From NCBI GenBank assembly GCA_030180135.1, contig CM058234.1, forward strand, positions 27,314,766 through 27,378,765: DNA of 64,000 nt, read 5' to 3'. This stretch comes from Orychophragmus violaceus. Lineage: Eukaryota > Streptophyta > Magnoliopsida > Brassicales > Brassicaceae. The notes under the pieces are model-generated. The model worked only from the letters and a program-made list of their open reading frames with translations. It was not told the DNA's origin and did no database searches. This document shows positions 21,241 to 32,859 of this stretch, one piece after another. Position 1 is the stretch's first letter; each line of letters starts with the position of its first letter. The position numbers and the translations under genes are program-made.

Positions 21241-22662
21241 GTGGAGAGTTCGGTTAGTATCGGAGGAGCGGAGAAATATTTCCTAGACGGAGATTTTCCC
21301 CGTTCATCCCAAGTACCAACCTTCTCTTCCGTTCTAGGCGGTTTAAAAAGAAGGTCCGGAGGTTCGGGGTCAACCACGAAAAAGTATCGGTGAGTTGGGG
21401 TTAATTGTTTGATTAATATGTTGTTACTCCGCAGGTTCCCGACATTAAGTTATAATCCGGCGTAAGGTTATAATTAGTGTCGGTTTGGTTATTATATAAT
21501 AATGAGTATTAGCGTGGATATGATGACTATGCTTGGTTGATTGTTAAATATGATTGTTATTTACTTATAGTAATAATGCGGTTGATATTACTATATAGTA
21601 TGCGAATGATTGATAATCAAATGAATAACGAGTGACTAAAATACGAGAAAACTATTAAGTAGCGTAATTGTAATGTGATGAATTGTTGATGATTGATTGC
21701 TTGATGAGATGCTTTGATTGTTATGATTATTGTAATGTGGTATGTTTGATAGTTTGTTTGATGTGTTAGTGACATGGAGGATTATTAGGCATATCGGCTT
21801 CCCTACCCGATGGATCCTCGGGAGCGTACCGGCCTGTTCACATACTCTCGGGTCATGTGACGGGCAGGAGTTAACCTACTGGGTGACGCCGGTAGGTGTG
21901 TGGTCCGGAGAATACGGGGTCATGTCCTAGGGCCGGACTGCATGGAAGCTCGGGCTATCTAGGGGTAGTCAGAGTCACCGCGTATCGATGGACGGAGAAC
22001 GGTGTCTTACTCGTTACACTCCGTGTATATGAGTAAGAGTCGTGGAATTACTACCGTGACCTATCTGGTGACGGGGCGAGTATTCCGAGGGAATGACGAT
22101 ATTGCCAGGGCCCGTAACATGCATATAATTTAATTATTGTTTAGTGCTTCGGCTATCTAAGATTGTTTGCGTAGCTTTCCGTCATTGCTTGTGTTTGGGG
22201 TTGGGTTGGGTAGACGGAAAGTTATATTAATAGTTGGGGAATCTCAACTCACTGGGTCGATAATAGATCGCTCACCCCTCTCTTTTCATCTTTTCAGGTA
22301 ACCCTTAGGAGTAGCGGAGCACGGGACGTTAGGTCAGCCGGTTTAGACTCGGCGTCTTTTTCGCAAGGATAATTTCAAGTAATAATTGTAACAAGTTTTA
22401 AATAAATAATGTCCATGGACCTATTGTGATTCCGCATTTTCTTTATATAACAAACATGTTTTATCTATCGTTTTAAAATAAATAAATAAATAATGTGACG
22501 GCCCTGGTCCCGACTAAGGAACGGGGGCGTTACAGACATCAATGGGACTTCGGCCGACACTGACCTCTCAGTGCTACTGGTCTTCGAGACTCGACACAAA
22601 AACACCAAAAACAAAAGAAATCAAAGTGCAAGACCAAAAATCCTAATATATACAACTTACCA

Positions 22663-22678
22663 GTGGGTTGCCTCCCAC
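22663..22678 (-). promoter_or_regulatory. Conserved hairpin after gag-protease (ATH-A)
   Basis: The same gtggg-aggcaa-cccac stem-loop as in ATH-B and ATH-C, about 45 bp after the end of the protease frame. Confidence 0.75.
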
Positions 22679-22720
22679 TCAGCGCTTGTTTTTAGTCATT
22701 AGCTTGACTTTGGTGGGAGA

Positions 22721-23467
22721 TTAGACTCCCGGTGGTTTCGACAGAGGCTGTGAGTGTCTTTGCGAAAGTCTCTTCATCCATGGCGGTGTGTAAGCGGTAT
22801 CAGCATGAGATCTTCCAAGGAATGTGGTAATGGAATGTTCCCCTGCATTCATAGCAATGAGATTAGTAGAATTGAGTTGTGAAGATGCATACCTCTGCTT
22901 TGGTGGAGCCCTGACGTTTGTAGCTTTCTGCTTATGAGCAGTAGCAAGCTCTGAAGATGTCAGAGTGAAATCTTGAGAAACCACCATCTTCTTTTCTCCA
23001 GTATCAGAAACTGAAGCATCTCTAGTTTGAGCTTCTTGCTCCATCTCAATGCTAAAGGTCTGACCGTCAATAGTAGACTTCCGCAGCTTATCCATATTGA
23101 AGTGCAGAGGCTTATCTCCCAGGTGGAGATCGATCAGACCGTGCTTCACATCAATCACTGCTTCAGCTGTGGCTAAGAAAGGTCTAGCAAGTATCAGAGG
23201 ATCATTCGGTTCCTTGTCATATTTCAGCACCACGAAGTCTGTTGGATTCAAGTAGTTTCCAACTCTGACAGGAACGTCCTCAAGAACTCCTTCTGGGATC
23301 CTCTTAGATTGGTCAGACAGGATTAGAGAGATCCTAGTGTGCTTGAAGTCCGTCAGCCCCAATCTCTCAGCCACAGAGTATGTCATGAGATTACCAGCAA
23401 CTCCTAGATCACATAAAGAATGCATGTAGCTGTCCTTGAAGACTGAGCAATCAAGCACAAAAGACAC
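22721..23467 (-). pseudogene. ATH-A retropepsin-like protease and C-terminal domain
   Basis: A 248-codon open stretch follows gag by a one-base shift near 23460. It begins with SFVLDCSVF and has a retropepsin-like site, CDLGVAGNLM, with the catalytic Asp retained. It continues with DPLILARPFLATAEAVIDV, typical of the Athila protease end. Instead of RT it then ends in the C-terminal block (APPKQRYAS, FLGRSH, YTPPWMKR) shared with ATH-B and ATH-C. The protease would mature the gag precursor. Loss of all of pol after this point looks ancestral to the family rather than private to this copy. Confidence 0.75.
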
Positions 23468-25526
23468 CAGGATCGTCTAGCTTCTTTGGTATCTGATTAT
23501 GCGTCACATCACTGATTTTCTTAGGGAGCACCACTACCCATTCTCTCAAATCTTCATCCATGGGAATCATCTTCTCCACATATCTCTGCAGACATGGGTG
23601 AACTGGCAAAGCATCAGCTTGTTGATCCTCATTCACCTTTTCATTCATCACCTCCAGGCGTCTGGCATCATCAAGCTCCTGCTCAGACTTCGTAGCAACA
23701 TGAAGCATCGGTGAAACATTTCCTGAACAACCGTAGTGTCGGTCGACACTCGGTTTGCCTTCTGAATCCTTCGTCAGTTTTTCAGCAATGTCGACCATCA
23801 AATCAGGCTTGGTCGACTTTTGTTCGTCATGAGAACTCGAAAACACTCTCAAAGCTAGAAGACAACCGACACTGAGGGTAGTGTCGACCGACATTGAATC
23901 CGTAGCCTCAGTTTCTTCTCTGTTTTCGAAAAATTCCGCAGTCTCAACCTCAAAACTTCCTTCCTGATCCAACTCATCCTCAATCTGAACTGAGATAGCA
24001 TTAATGTGAGTGTTCTGAACACTCTTTCCCTTGAACGAGCTTAAAATTTGGTTTACTTGTGTATCCAGCTGCTTCATATGTGTGCTCAAAGACTCAAACT
24101 TTCCATTAAGGTCAGTGTAGATGGCATCCATCTTCTTGTTGAAGTTCACAGTAGTCTTTGTCTGCCCTCAAGTATTTGCTCCATCATAGCTTTCAACTTG
24201 CTCTCATGAGCATTAGCAACAGGAGGAGTCTGATAAGAAGAAGATCCATAGGTCCTCTGATAGGAGTTGTTCTGCTGAAAAGGTTTCTGGAAACCATCAT
24301 TCTGACCATACTTAGAAGAGTTTTGATTGCTTGTGAAAGCACTCTTCTGACCACCAGCGTAGAACTTGTTACCTTGCTGATTTCCAAACTTGTTTCCTTG
24401 AAATCCAGACCCACCAATGTAGTTCACATCCTCTTCTTGGCAGTCATCTTCATGTTCAATCTCCTCAACCTCTTGAGCAAAGTGGACAACTTTCTTCCCA
24501 ATCAGCAAGCTATGGACAGTATCCAGCTTATTCTTCATCTCAGCAATCCGGAAGTTGTCTACTTTTCTACCAGACTCTTTCCTCTTCCTGTCAGCATTCT
24601 TAGTACTGTTGCTGCTCACCAAGTTCTCAATCAATACCATGGTTTGCTCTGGAGTCTTTGCGTTGAAGTTGCCATTGCTAGCAGTATCCAACGCAGACTG
24701 GTACCAGAGATCCACACCTCTGAAGAAAATGCCCAGCAGCTGAACTTCATAGAATCCATGATGAGGACAATATCGTTGGTACATCTTAAACCTCACCCAA
24801 GCAGCTTTAAGAGGTTTTGTAGGACCCTGAGTGAATGTCAGAAGGTCATGTTTGAGCTGATCGGAGCGAGCATCATCATAGAAATGCCTTAAGAAGAACT
24901 CTTTCTTCACTGCATCCCAAGTGGTTAACTTCCCAGGTGGAAGTTGCTTAAGCCAAGATGCAGCCTCTCCAGCCAGAGAATATGGGAAAAGCTTGAGATG
25001 CAGAAAATCATACCCAATTCCATTGTGCTTCATCCCAGTAACAAAGGCTTCAAAATCCTCAATGTGATCCATTGGCTGCTCATGAGGAAGGCCATCGAAA
25101 GGATGCTGCCTCACCAATGCATAGTAAGCAGTCTTAAGCTCAAACTCGTTCCTTTCAAAAGGAGGAGGCACAATAGCAGACCTGTTGGCGTAGAACTCGT
25201 CAGGCCTATTGTTATCAGCAAGAGTCCTCTCCGGGGTAGGATTGGGTTGCGGATTAGCTTCGGGATTAACAACCTGCCTCTCACCTTGAGGCTGCTAAGG
25301 TTCAGGGATCACATTCCCTTGGGCATCAATCCTTTGCCCCTGAGCATTGTAGGGATTGTTCTACTCTCAGAACTCCTTCAGCATCTGGTATCAAAATCAA
25401 ATGATTGTTCATCATTCTTGAAGTTCTATGAGACTTTCTGTTCGTTCTCTCAAGTCTAGCAAGATCCTCAAGTCTGAGGTTCACAAGTTCTTCGCTCGGG
25501 TTGCTTCGGGTGTGACGGTTTGGCAT
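23451..25526 (-). pseudogene. ATH-A gag polyprotein (frameshifted)
   Basis: Gag forms the virus-like particle. The N-terminal part (25526-25326) shows the short Arg-rich start and LIPDAEGVLR, and is out of frame with the core. The core (25171-24146, 341 codons) has a clear Retrotrans_gag domain: EDFEAFVTGMK, FPYSLAGEAASWLKQLP, TTWDAVKKEFFLRHF and a YCPHHGFYEVQLLGIFFRG block. A Gly/Asn/Gln-rich segment and THE/AHESKLKAMMEQILEG follow. A frameshift near 24150 leads into 24149-23451, with a coiled-coil-like ESLSTHMKQLDTQVNQ and a Glu-rich region. No CCHC knuckle was seen. Palindrome pairs are embedded in the coding sequence (for example 23863-23895). Confidence 0.82.
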
Positions 25527-25716
25527 AAACTGAACTCAAAGACTGGTCTCGAGCTCGATGTCGGGCGACACTAAAGGGGTGTCGGTCGACACTAAATGCT
25601 TATGTCGATTCCTGCAGCAACAAAACAAGCAAGACCGAGAAAAATATCAGTAACTAGAAAATAAAAAACGACTTAGACTAAATTCTACAGAAAAATCTAT
25701 TGGCGAACTCAAATGA

Positions 25717-25735
25717 GTCCCCAGCAACGGCGCCA
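25717..25735 (-). promoter_or_regulatory. ATH-A primer binding site (Asp tRNA type)
   Basis: On the - strand TGGCGCCGTTGCTGGGGAC lies 6 bp inside the 5' LTR. It is the usual Athila primer site with one change. Confidence 0.9.
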
Positions 25736-25898
25736 AAAACTTGATAGGTCAAAGTTTATTCCCTATTCTACTGCAATTGCACAGTTATGCGAATGTAATA
25801 TTCAGGGTATCGTATCCACAAGGACTCAAGATTCACGCGATAGACTATATGCTTTCAAACTTAGCTAAATCAATCAGATGGGAAAACAGTAAACAAAG

Positions 25899-26774
25899 TG
25901 ATATACGATCGGATATGGGCTGATGAATCAGGTGGCTGATGGGATAAATCTGCTGGCCGAAGGCGCTCTCAAACTTATCAGTGGGTGGAGATGGTGACGT
26001 TGGGCAGAGAACACGAACACGAACACAAGAAACAAGCAAGTAACAAGCCTTCGATCTCAAGGGGAATCCACGCGAGAGAGAGAGGCTGCGCCGTCTTTGA
26101 GGCTAAACTCTTTAGGTTTTTTTTTGGTTTAAACTTGCTTAATGTTTCATAAAACCAAAATAGTGTTTAAGTAATACAACTGAAAACAAATGGGCCAAAG
26201 GAAACATGGGCCATCGAAAATGAGAAAGAAAATAAGAGAAATAAGACTTAAAAACAAAAAAGGAAAGTCTTGGTCGAAACTAGATACGAGGCCGGTCTGT
26301 CTCTCTAAGGAATGGGCCTCGGATCACCTCGTTAAAAACCTTGTGAAGAAAACCCATTTGGGACAAAACTTCACAGGGGAAAAAGAGTATGATCTTTATC
26401 CCAGAGGCAGACCGGTCAAAGAATCATCTGGCTCGATGCAAAAGATCATGGTCGGTCTGTGCGTCCGGAGTATGGGCCAGGGCGTGGTCTGCTCAAATGG
26501 GCCGTCAGCTTCGGTATGGATCATCCTCCGGGCCAGCTGGTTAAGGACAGGTTGTCCTTGGTCGAGATGGCCTAGCTGCGTCGTGATGTTTTCTAGGCTT
26601 GTCCTCGAGATCAGCTGCTCTATGGCATTGTTGAACTCGGCTTGTATCTGTCGTTGTCCCGAACGCGTCCTTGGTACATCTCGCATGGTCGGGAACAGGT
26701 CAGTCAGCTTCTTGGTAGAGCCTGGTCTGTCTTGTTCGTCCAACTCAGTGTCGGCCAAGCTGATGTCCTCATCA
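25899..26774 (-). repeat. CRM-1 3' LTR (876 bp)
   Basis: TGATATAC...CATCA ends in + coordinates. The last part of the polyprotein frame (26396-26774) lies inside it. It is preceded on the - strand by the polypurine tract. Confidence 0.92.
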
Positions 26775-29700
26775 TTCCCTCCCTCTTGAAGAGGTTCTGG
26801 CCTCAGAACTGTATCACCTGCACAATAAGGAGACAAATCAGCAACATTAAAACTCGATGATATGCTCATCTCACCTGGGAGTTCCAATTGGTAGGCGTTG
26901 TCGTTGATCTTCTTTAGGACCTGGAATGGTCCATCTCCTCGTGGAGCAGGCTTGGACTTCCTCTTGTTTCTGAACCGTTTGGATCGCATGTGAACCCAAA
27001 CCCAGTCGCCTAGCCTAATGTCAATCTCCTTCCTGTGTTTGTCGGCTTGCTTCTTGTACTGCTCCGTTCTCTTCTTGGTGTTCTCCTTAACTTCCTGGTG
27101 TAGTTTGGCGACGGCCTCAGCCTTGCGCTCTCCATCAAGATTGATGAACTCCAATGTTGGCAGTGGCTTCAGATCAAGTGGCGTATCTGGCTTAAATCCA
27201 TAAACAACCTCAAAAGGAGACATCTTAGTAGCAGAGTGTTTGGCACCATTATAAGCAAACTCAACAAAAGGAATGCAATCCAACCAATGTGATAAATTTT
27301 TACCAACCGTGGCCCTTAAGAGGGCTGAGAGAGTCCGGTTCACGACCTCGGTCTGTCCATCAGTCTGTGGATGACAAGTGGTCGAGAACAGTAGCTTGGT
27401 ACCAAGCTTCCTCCACAACGTCCTCCAAAAGTGACCTAGGAAGGTCGGGTCACGGTCCGAGACGATGGTCCGTGGCAGTCCGTGCAATCTGACCACTTCT
27501 TTGAAGAAAAGATCGGCTATCTGGGTCGCATCATTCATCTTAGAACACGGTATGAAGTGAGCCATCTTTGAAAACCGGTCGACCACAACGAAGATCGCAT
27601 CCTTGTTCCTGATCTTAGGCAAACCAAGCACAAAATCCATAGAAATATCGACCCATGGTCGGTTAGGTATAGGCAAAGGTAAGTAAAGACCGTGAGGATG
27701 TGACCTGGACTTGGACTTAAGGCATGTGATGCACTTGGAGCAGAAACGCTCCGTGTCTCGCTTCTGATGTGGCCAATAGAAGTGCCCTACTAGGACACTC
27801 AGTGTCTTGTCCACGCCAAAGTGTCCCATCAGTCCTTCTCCATGGGATTCTCGGATCAGGAGCTCCCTCATCGATCCCTGAGGAATGCACAGCCGCTTCC
27901 CCCTGAACAGGAAACCATTATGCAAGTAGAAAACTCCTTTCGGTCATTTGCTACATTCCTGAAAAATTTCACCAAAATCAGGGTCAGTATCATAATCTTC
28001 TTTAATAAGTTCAAACCCCAAAACTTTGGCCTCCATGGTGCTGATCAGTGTGTATCTCATGGACAATGCATCAGCTACCACGTTCTCCTTTCCCTTCTTG
28101 TACTTGATGATGTACGGAAAGGTCTCCACGAACTCAAGCCATTTAGGTGCCTCCTCTTCAGATTTGTCTGTCCTCTCAAATGCTTGAGCGTCTCGTGGTC
28201 GGTGTGAATAACAAACTCCTTGGCCAGCAAGTAATGCTGCCAAGTCTCCAAGGATCTAACCAACGCATACAAATCCTTGTCATAAGTAGGATAGTTGAGC
28301 GTGGCTCCACTCAACTTCTCGCTGAAGTAGGCGACCGGTCGCCCGCCTTGCGTCAGAACAGCTCTAATTCCTATACCTGAAGCATCACACTCAATCTCAA
28401 ACGTCTTATCAAAATTAGGCAAAACCAAAATAGGAGCATGGGTTAACAAATCCTTGAGTTTCTGAAATGCGGTCTCCTGCGATTGACCCCATTTGAACGG
28501 GACGTCCTTCTTGATCACGGCTGTAAGTGGGGCGGCCACCATGCTAAAATCCTTCACAAATCGTCTACAAAAGCTGGCTAGACCGTGGAAACTCCTGACA
28601 TGGCCGATCGTGGTCGGGGTCGGCCACTCCTCAATAGCTTTGATCTTTTCTTGGTCAACCTGTAAGCCCTGCGAACTCACAACAAAACCTAAAAAGACAA
28701 GCTTATCAGTGCAGAAGGTGCACTTGTTGAGGTTCGCATAAAGACCCTCCTTTCGAAGAGTATATATTACTTGCTCAAGGTGCACCAGATGATCAGCAAA
28801 ACATCGACTATAGATCAAAATATCATCAAAGTAAACAACGACAAACTTACTGATGTAGGCTCTCAAGACCTGGTTCATAAGGCGCATGAATGTACTGGGC
28901 GCATTGGTAAGGCCAAATGGCATGACCAGCCACTCATAAAGGCCCTGCTTAGTCTTAAAAGCCGTCTTCCACTCGTCGCCTTCCTTCATTCGAACCTGAT
29001 GGTACCCACTGCGTAGATCGATCTTAGAGAACACGGTCGCTCCATGTAGCTCGTCCAACATGTCATCCAGCCGTGGTATGGGATGTCGGTACTTGATGGT
29101 GATGTTGTTGATAGCCCGACAGTCGACGCACATCCTCCAAGACCCGTCTTTCTTAGGAACTAACAAGACTGGTACCGCACACGGGCTGAGGCTCTCGCGG
29201 ATGTAGCCCTTAGACATGAGGTCCTGCACTTGTTTCTCCAGCTCCTTGGCCTCGGTCGGATTCACCCTATATGCAGGCCGGTTGGGCAGAGCCGCTCCTG
29301 GTACGAGATCGATCTGATGCTCAATGCCTCGTATGGGCGGTAGCCCGGCTGGTATCTCGTCCAGAAAGAAATCCTTAAACCTGTCCAACAAAGAAACAAC
29401 TTCCCGGGGAAGCTCAACATCGTCTGACCACGAATGTAAAGCCTCCCTGACGACCATTAGTAGCACCTGCGTGTTCTGATCAATAGCTCTAGAAACAGAA
29501 TGTGACGAAATAATTAAATTGGTCTTACGGTTCTTCTTGTCCTTGGCAAGGTGTAGTTGCAACTCATGCACTTCCTGCGGTGTAAGAGGCGCGAGCTGAT
29601 ACTTTCGCTTGTCGTGCATGAACGAGTAGTGATTGGTCCGCCCGTTGTGCAAGGACTCCTTGTCGAACTGCCACGGTCGGCCGAGTAATAAGTGTCCAAC

Positions 29701-31278
29701 CTGCATAGGAACCACGTCGCATACTACATGATCATGATATCGCCCAATGCTGAAAGGTACGGTTACTTGATCTGCGATCCGGATCTCCGTGTCATCGTTC
29801 AGCCACCGAAGTCGGTACGGTCGTGGGTGCTTAGTCACTTGCAGACTGAGCTTTTCAACCATGTTCCTGCTGGCCACGTTAGTACAAGACCCACTATCAA
29901 TAATAAGACTACATACCTTGCTGTTCACAGTACATCGAGTGTGGAAGATGTTCTCGCGTTGAACCGTCTCAGGATCAACAAGCGCACTGAGAGCTCTCCT
30001 AATCACCAATAACTCTCCAGAGTCGGGATACTCTATGGGCGTCCCTGTATCAAGTTCCTCCATGTCTTCATCCTCCTGTTCATCCTGAGACTCGTACTCG
30101 CCGGCTTCATTCAAGATCATGACTCTCCGGTTTGGGCAGTCTCGAGACATATGTCCTTTACCCTGACACTTAAAACACATGATATCTCTAGAACGGGACG
30201 TACTAGTAAACTTACCTGGGTCTGGTCGGTTGGGCTTAGACGTCTCAATGGTCGGCTTCTTGAACCTGGACTCGACCTCAACCGACTTACCTTTGTCAAC
30301 GGGCCGTGGAGCTGGTGCAGTCCAAGGCGTGTTGGTCCTAGGCCGGGTTGTGGTCGCGGACTTGCGCTTGTTGTGATGCTCAAGTTGTATACACAAGTGC
30401 AACAACTCGGGCATATCATGATAAGGGTGAATTTCTACCTTTCTAGCGATCCTCTCGTTCAGTCCGTCCACGAACTGGGCCATCAGAGTATCTTCTGAAT
30501 CGTCGAGCTCAAGCCTATTCCGAAATTGCTCGAACTCCTCGAAATACTCTTCAACCGTCTTAGTTCCCTGCATCAATTTACGAAAACGTTTCTGCAAATC
30601 TCTATGGAAATGGGCAGGAACATACCTTCGCCATAACTGGAACTTCATGTCAGTCCACATAGCGATCGGTTCGTACCGATGGCGCCTTCGTTCCGCAGCG
30701 TCCCGGTCCCACCATGATAGTGCATGTCCTGTGAACTGGGCCACTGCTAAGGATATCTTCCTGGCTTCGGGATATCCGTAATGGTCGAAGATATGCTCCA
30801 TTCTCCGCTCCCAGTCTAGATATGCCTCCGGGTCCACTTTTCCTGCAAAGGTAGGAGACTTTAGCTTGATATCATTGGGATATGAACGTTGTACCTCTTG
30901 TTCTCGTATTCGTCCACGGTGATTAGGATCACGCTGGTATGGTGGTCGAGGCCAGTGGTGTCCATCCTCAAACTCGTCCGTATAATCGTCCAAATTGTCC
31001 AGTCGAAAGTCCTGGAAGCGTCCGGGTCGCTCAACTCTTCCATGGTGCTGGTCTTGCCGACGTTGCTGGTAGTTCTGAGGACGTGGGGCCTCTGGTCCGT
31101 GTGGACGCTCTCCTGGCCGAGGCTGAAAGGCGCCGGGCCGAGGGTCCTGATCTTCCAGCCGAGGCTGATGATCGCCGGGACGCTCCAAACGGTCCAGTCG
31201 GGCTCCAATCGTCTAGATAGCAGCTAGGATCTGAGTGAGGTCAGTTGGAGCGCCTTGCTGGTTTTGTTCTTTTGCCAT
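26396..31278 (-). pseudogene. CRM-1 gag-pol polyprotein (one frameshift, two stops)
   Basis: The likely start is the ATG at 31278, with a TAG at codon 22 (about 31213); the uninterrupted frame then starts at 31188. Domains in order are: gag (YLDWERRMEHIFDHYGY, ALSWWDRDA), one CCHC knuckle (CFKCQGKGHMSRDC), protease (LIIDSGSCTNVAS, DSG intact), RT (PFGLTNAPSTFMRLMN, catalytic YFDD), RNase H (ECDASGIG, TDHETLKHL), integrase zinc region, core (VDISMDFVLGLP, IVSDRD, QTDGQTEVVNRTL) and the CRM-type tail. A one-base shift lies near 28,145 and a TGA at 27944-27946. Length, about 1627 codons, is normal. The C-terminus is encoded inside the 3' LTR. Few lesions suggest recent activity, but this copy could only move with help. 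Confidence 0.9.
26775..26788 (-). promoter_or_regulatory. CRM-1 polypurine tract
   Basis: On the - strand aagagggagggaa ends directly at the start of the 3' LTR. Confidence 0.82.
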
Positions 31279-31971
31279 TATTCTCTGCGCACTTAAACAA
31301 ACAATCAACGCACACAGGAAAAAAAAAAACTAATAAATAAATAAAAACGAAAACCACACTCAGCACAACAAGAAAGGAAATCACACTTTGCTTAAGAGAA
31401 TAAGCAACGCAGCTGATTTATTTTTTTAAACTAGTTGGCTAACGATTCCTATAACAGGTGCAATGTTGGTTAATTAAATTAAAATAAACCAGAGACAAAC
31501 AGGAATTAACCAATCCAAATAATAGCAACTCTCACGGTTTAAGTTTACCAAGTGATTATTAACCCTAACGAGAGCTATGACGCAGCCGTAACAACCTATC
31601 TTCTTCTTCTTTTTTTTTTTTTTTTAAAAACTGGAATGATGCAACACAAAATAATAGCAAGAGAAAATATGCAAATGTGAGATCAGAAACAAATCTAAGA
31701 CCAGTAGCAGACAGTCACAATCGGCAAACACAAATGGAGCAAGCAGTGAAGACACTCGCAATTTAAATGGCCGAATTCAGTTTCTCAAGCAAGCTAACAA
31801 GACAACTTTTTTTTTCAGATTAGAATATGTAATAGCTATCAATAACCAAAAGAAACAGAATGAAATATATTTTTTTTTTCAAATAATATGTTAGAAAGAA
31901 CAAATCGCAAACAAGAAAAACAAAAGAAATGATAGAGTTTTAGAATGGACCGGATGGTTTCAAGAGCCTAG
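31279..31971 (-). other. CRM-1 5' untranslated leader
   Basis: About 690 bp between the primer site and the polyprotein start, AT-rich with several poly-T/poly-A runs (31607-31625, 31808-31816, 31870-31880). No gene is seen. Confidence 0.7.
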
Positions 31972-31983
31972 GCTCTGATACCA
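31972..31983 (-). promoter_or_regulatory. CRM-1 primer binding site (initiator Met tRNA)
   Basis: TGGTATCAGAGC on the - strand, 2 bp inside the 5' LTR. It is complementary to the 3' end of plant initiator tRNA-Met. Confidence 0.92.
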
Positions 31984-31985
31984 GA

Positions 31986-32859
31986 TGATATAAGATCGGA
32001 TATGGCTGATGAATCAGGTGGCTGATGGGATAAATCTGCTGGCCGAAGGCGCTCTCAAACTTATCAGTGGGTGGAGATGGTGACGTTGGGCAGAGAACAC
32101 GAACACGAACACAAGAAACAAGCAAGTAACAAGCCTTCGATCTCAAGGGGAATCCACGCGAGAGAGAGAGGCTTCGCCGTCTTTGAGGCTAAACTCTTTA
32201 GGTTTTTTTTTGTTTAAACTTGCTTAATGTTTCATAAAACCAAAAGAGTGTTTAAGTAATACAACTGAAAACAAATGGGCCAAAGGAAACATGGGCCATC
32301 GAAAATGACAAAGAAAATAAGAGAAATAAGACTTAAAAACGAAAAAGGAAAGTCTTGGTCGAAACTAGATACGAGGCCGGTCTGTCTCTCTAAGGAATGG
32401 GCCTCGGATCACCTCGTTAAAAACCTTGTGAAGAAAACCCATTTGGGACAAAACTTCACAAGGAAAAAAGAGTATGATCTTTATCCCAGAGGCAGACCGG
32501 TCAAAGAATCATCTGGCTCGATGCAGAAGATCATGGTCGGTCCGTGCGTCCGGAGTATGGGCCAGGGCGTGGTCTGCTCAAATGGGCCGTCAGCTTCGGT
32601 ATGGATCATCCTCCGGGCCAGCTGGTTAAGGACAGGTTGTCCTTGGTCGAGATGGCCTAGCTGGGTCGTGATGTATTCTAGGCTTGTCCTCGAGATCAGC
32701 TGCTCCATGGCATTGTTGAACTCGGCTTGTATCTGTCGTTGTCCCGAACGCGTCCTTGGTACATCTCGCATGGTCGGGAACAGGTCGGTCAGCTTCTTGG
32801 TAGAGCATGGTCCGTCTTGTTCGTCCAACTCAGTGTCGGCCAAGTTGATGTCCTCATCA
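31986..32859 (-). repeat. CRM-1 5' LTR (874 bp)
   Basis: Nearly identical to 25899-26774, including an open frame (32843-32481) equal to the C-terminal polyprotein segment, still free of stops. Confidence 0.92.

Larger units (their letters stand above)
20328..22534 (+). mobile_element. Solo LTR (2207 bp) of a long-LTR gypsy element
   Basis: It begins TGTGATACCCCG and ends GGGGGCGTTACA, flanked by a perfect 5-bp duplicate gacat (20323-20327 and 22535-22539). No primer site, polypurine tract or coding region is inside, so it is a solo LTR left by LTR-LTR recombination. A TATA box (20974-20981), a 200-bp purine-rich leader and AATAAA-like signals near the end place transcription on the + strand. 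A block around 21780-22110 is clearly homologous (in reverse) to 34960-35170 and 47840-48060 in the TEK LTRs. It interrupts the region between gag and ORF1 of ATH-A. Confidence 0.88.
25899..32859 (-). mobile_element. CRM-1: CRM-clade chromovirus (Ty3/gypsy), 6961 bp
   Basis: LTRs of 876 bp (25899-26774) and 874 bp (31986-32859) are flanked by a perfect 5-bp duplicate caaag (25894-25898 and 32860-32864). On the - strand it has an initiator-Met tRNA primer site, a long gag-pol frame and a polypurine tract. The integrase tail (RGDGPFQVLKKINDNAYQL) and a reading frame that runs on into the 3' LTR are typical of the centromeric CRM clade. By eye the LTRs differ at roughly 18 sites (about 2%), so the insertion is fairly recent. 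It splits the 5' LTR of ATH-A. Confidence 0.9.

Noticed and set aside
21033..21377. Glu/Arg/Lys-rich and Ser/Leu-rich frames in the solo LTR
   Set aside because: They follow from the purine tract; they lie across the LTR leader and match no family.
24158..25459. Long + strand frames opposite ATH-A gag (24158-24892, 24944-25459)
   Set aside because: They are shadows of the gag reading frame, which has the recognisable Retrotrans_gag motifs.
30151..31227. + strand frames opposite the CRM-1 polyprotein
   Set aside because: They are shadows of the gag region, whose CCHC knuckle and protease are on the - strand.
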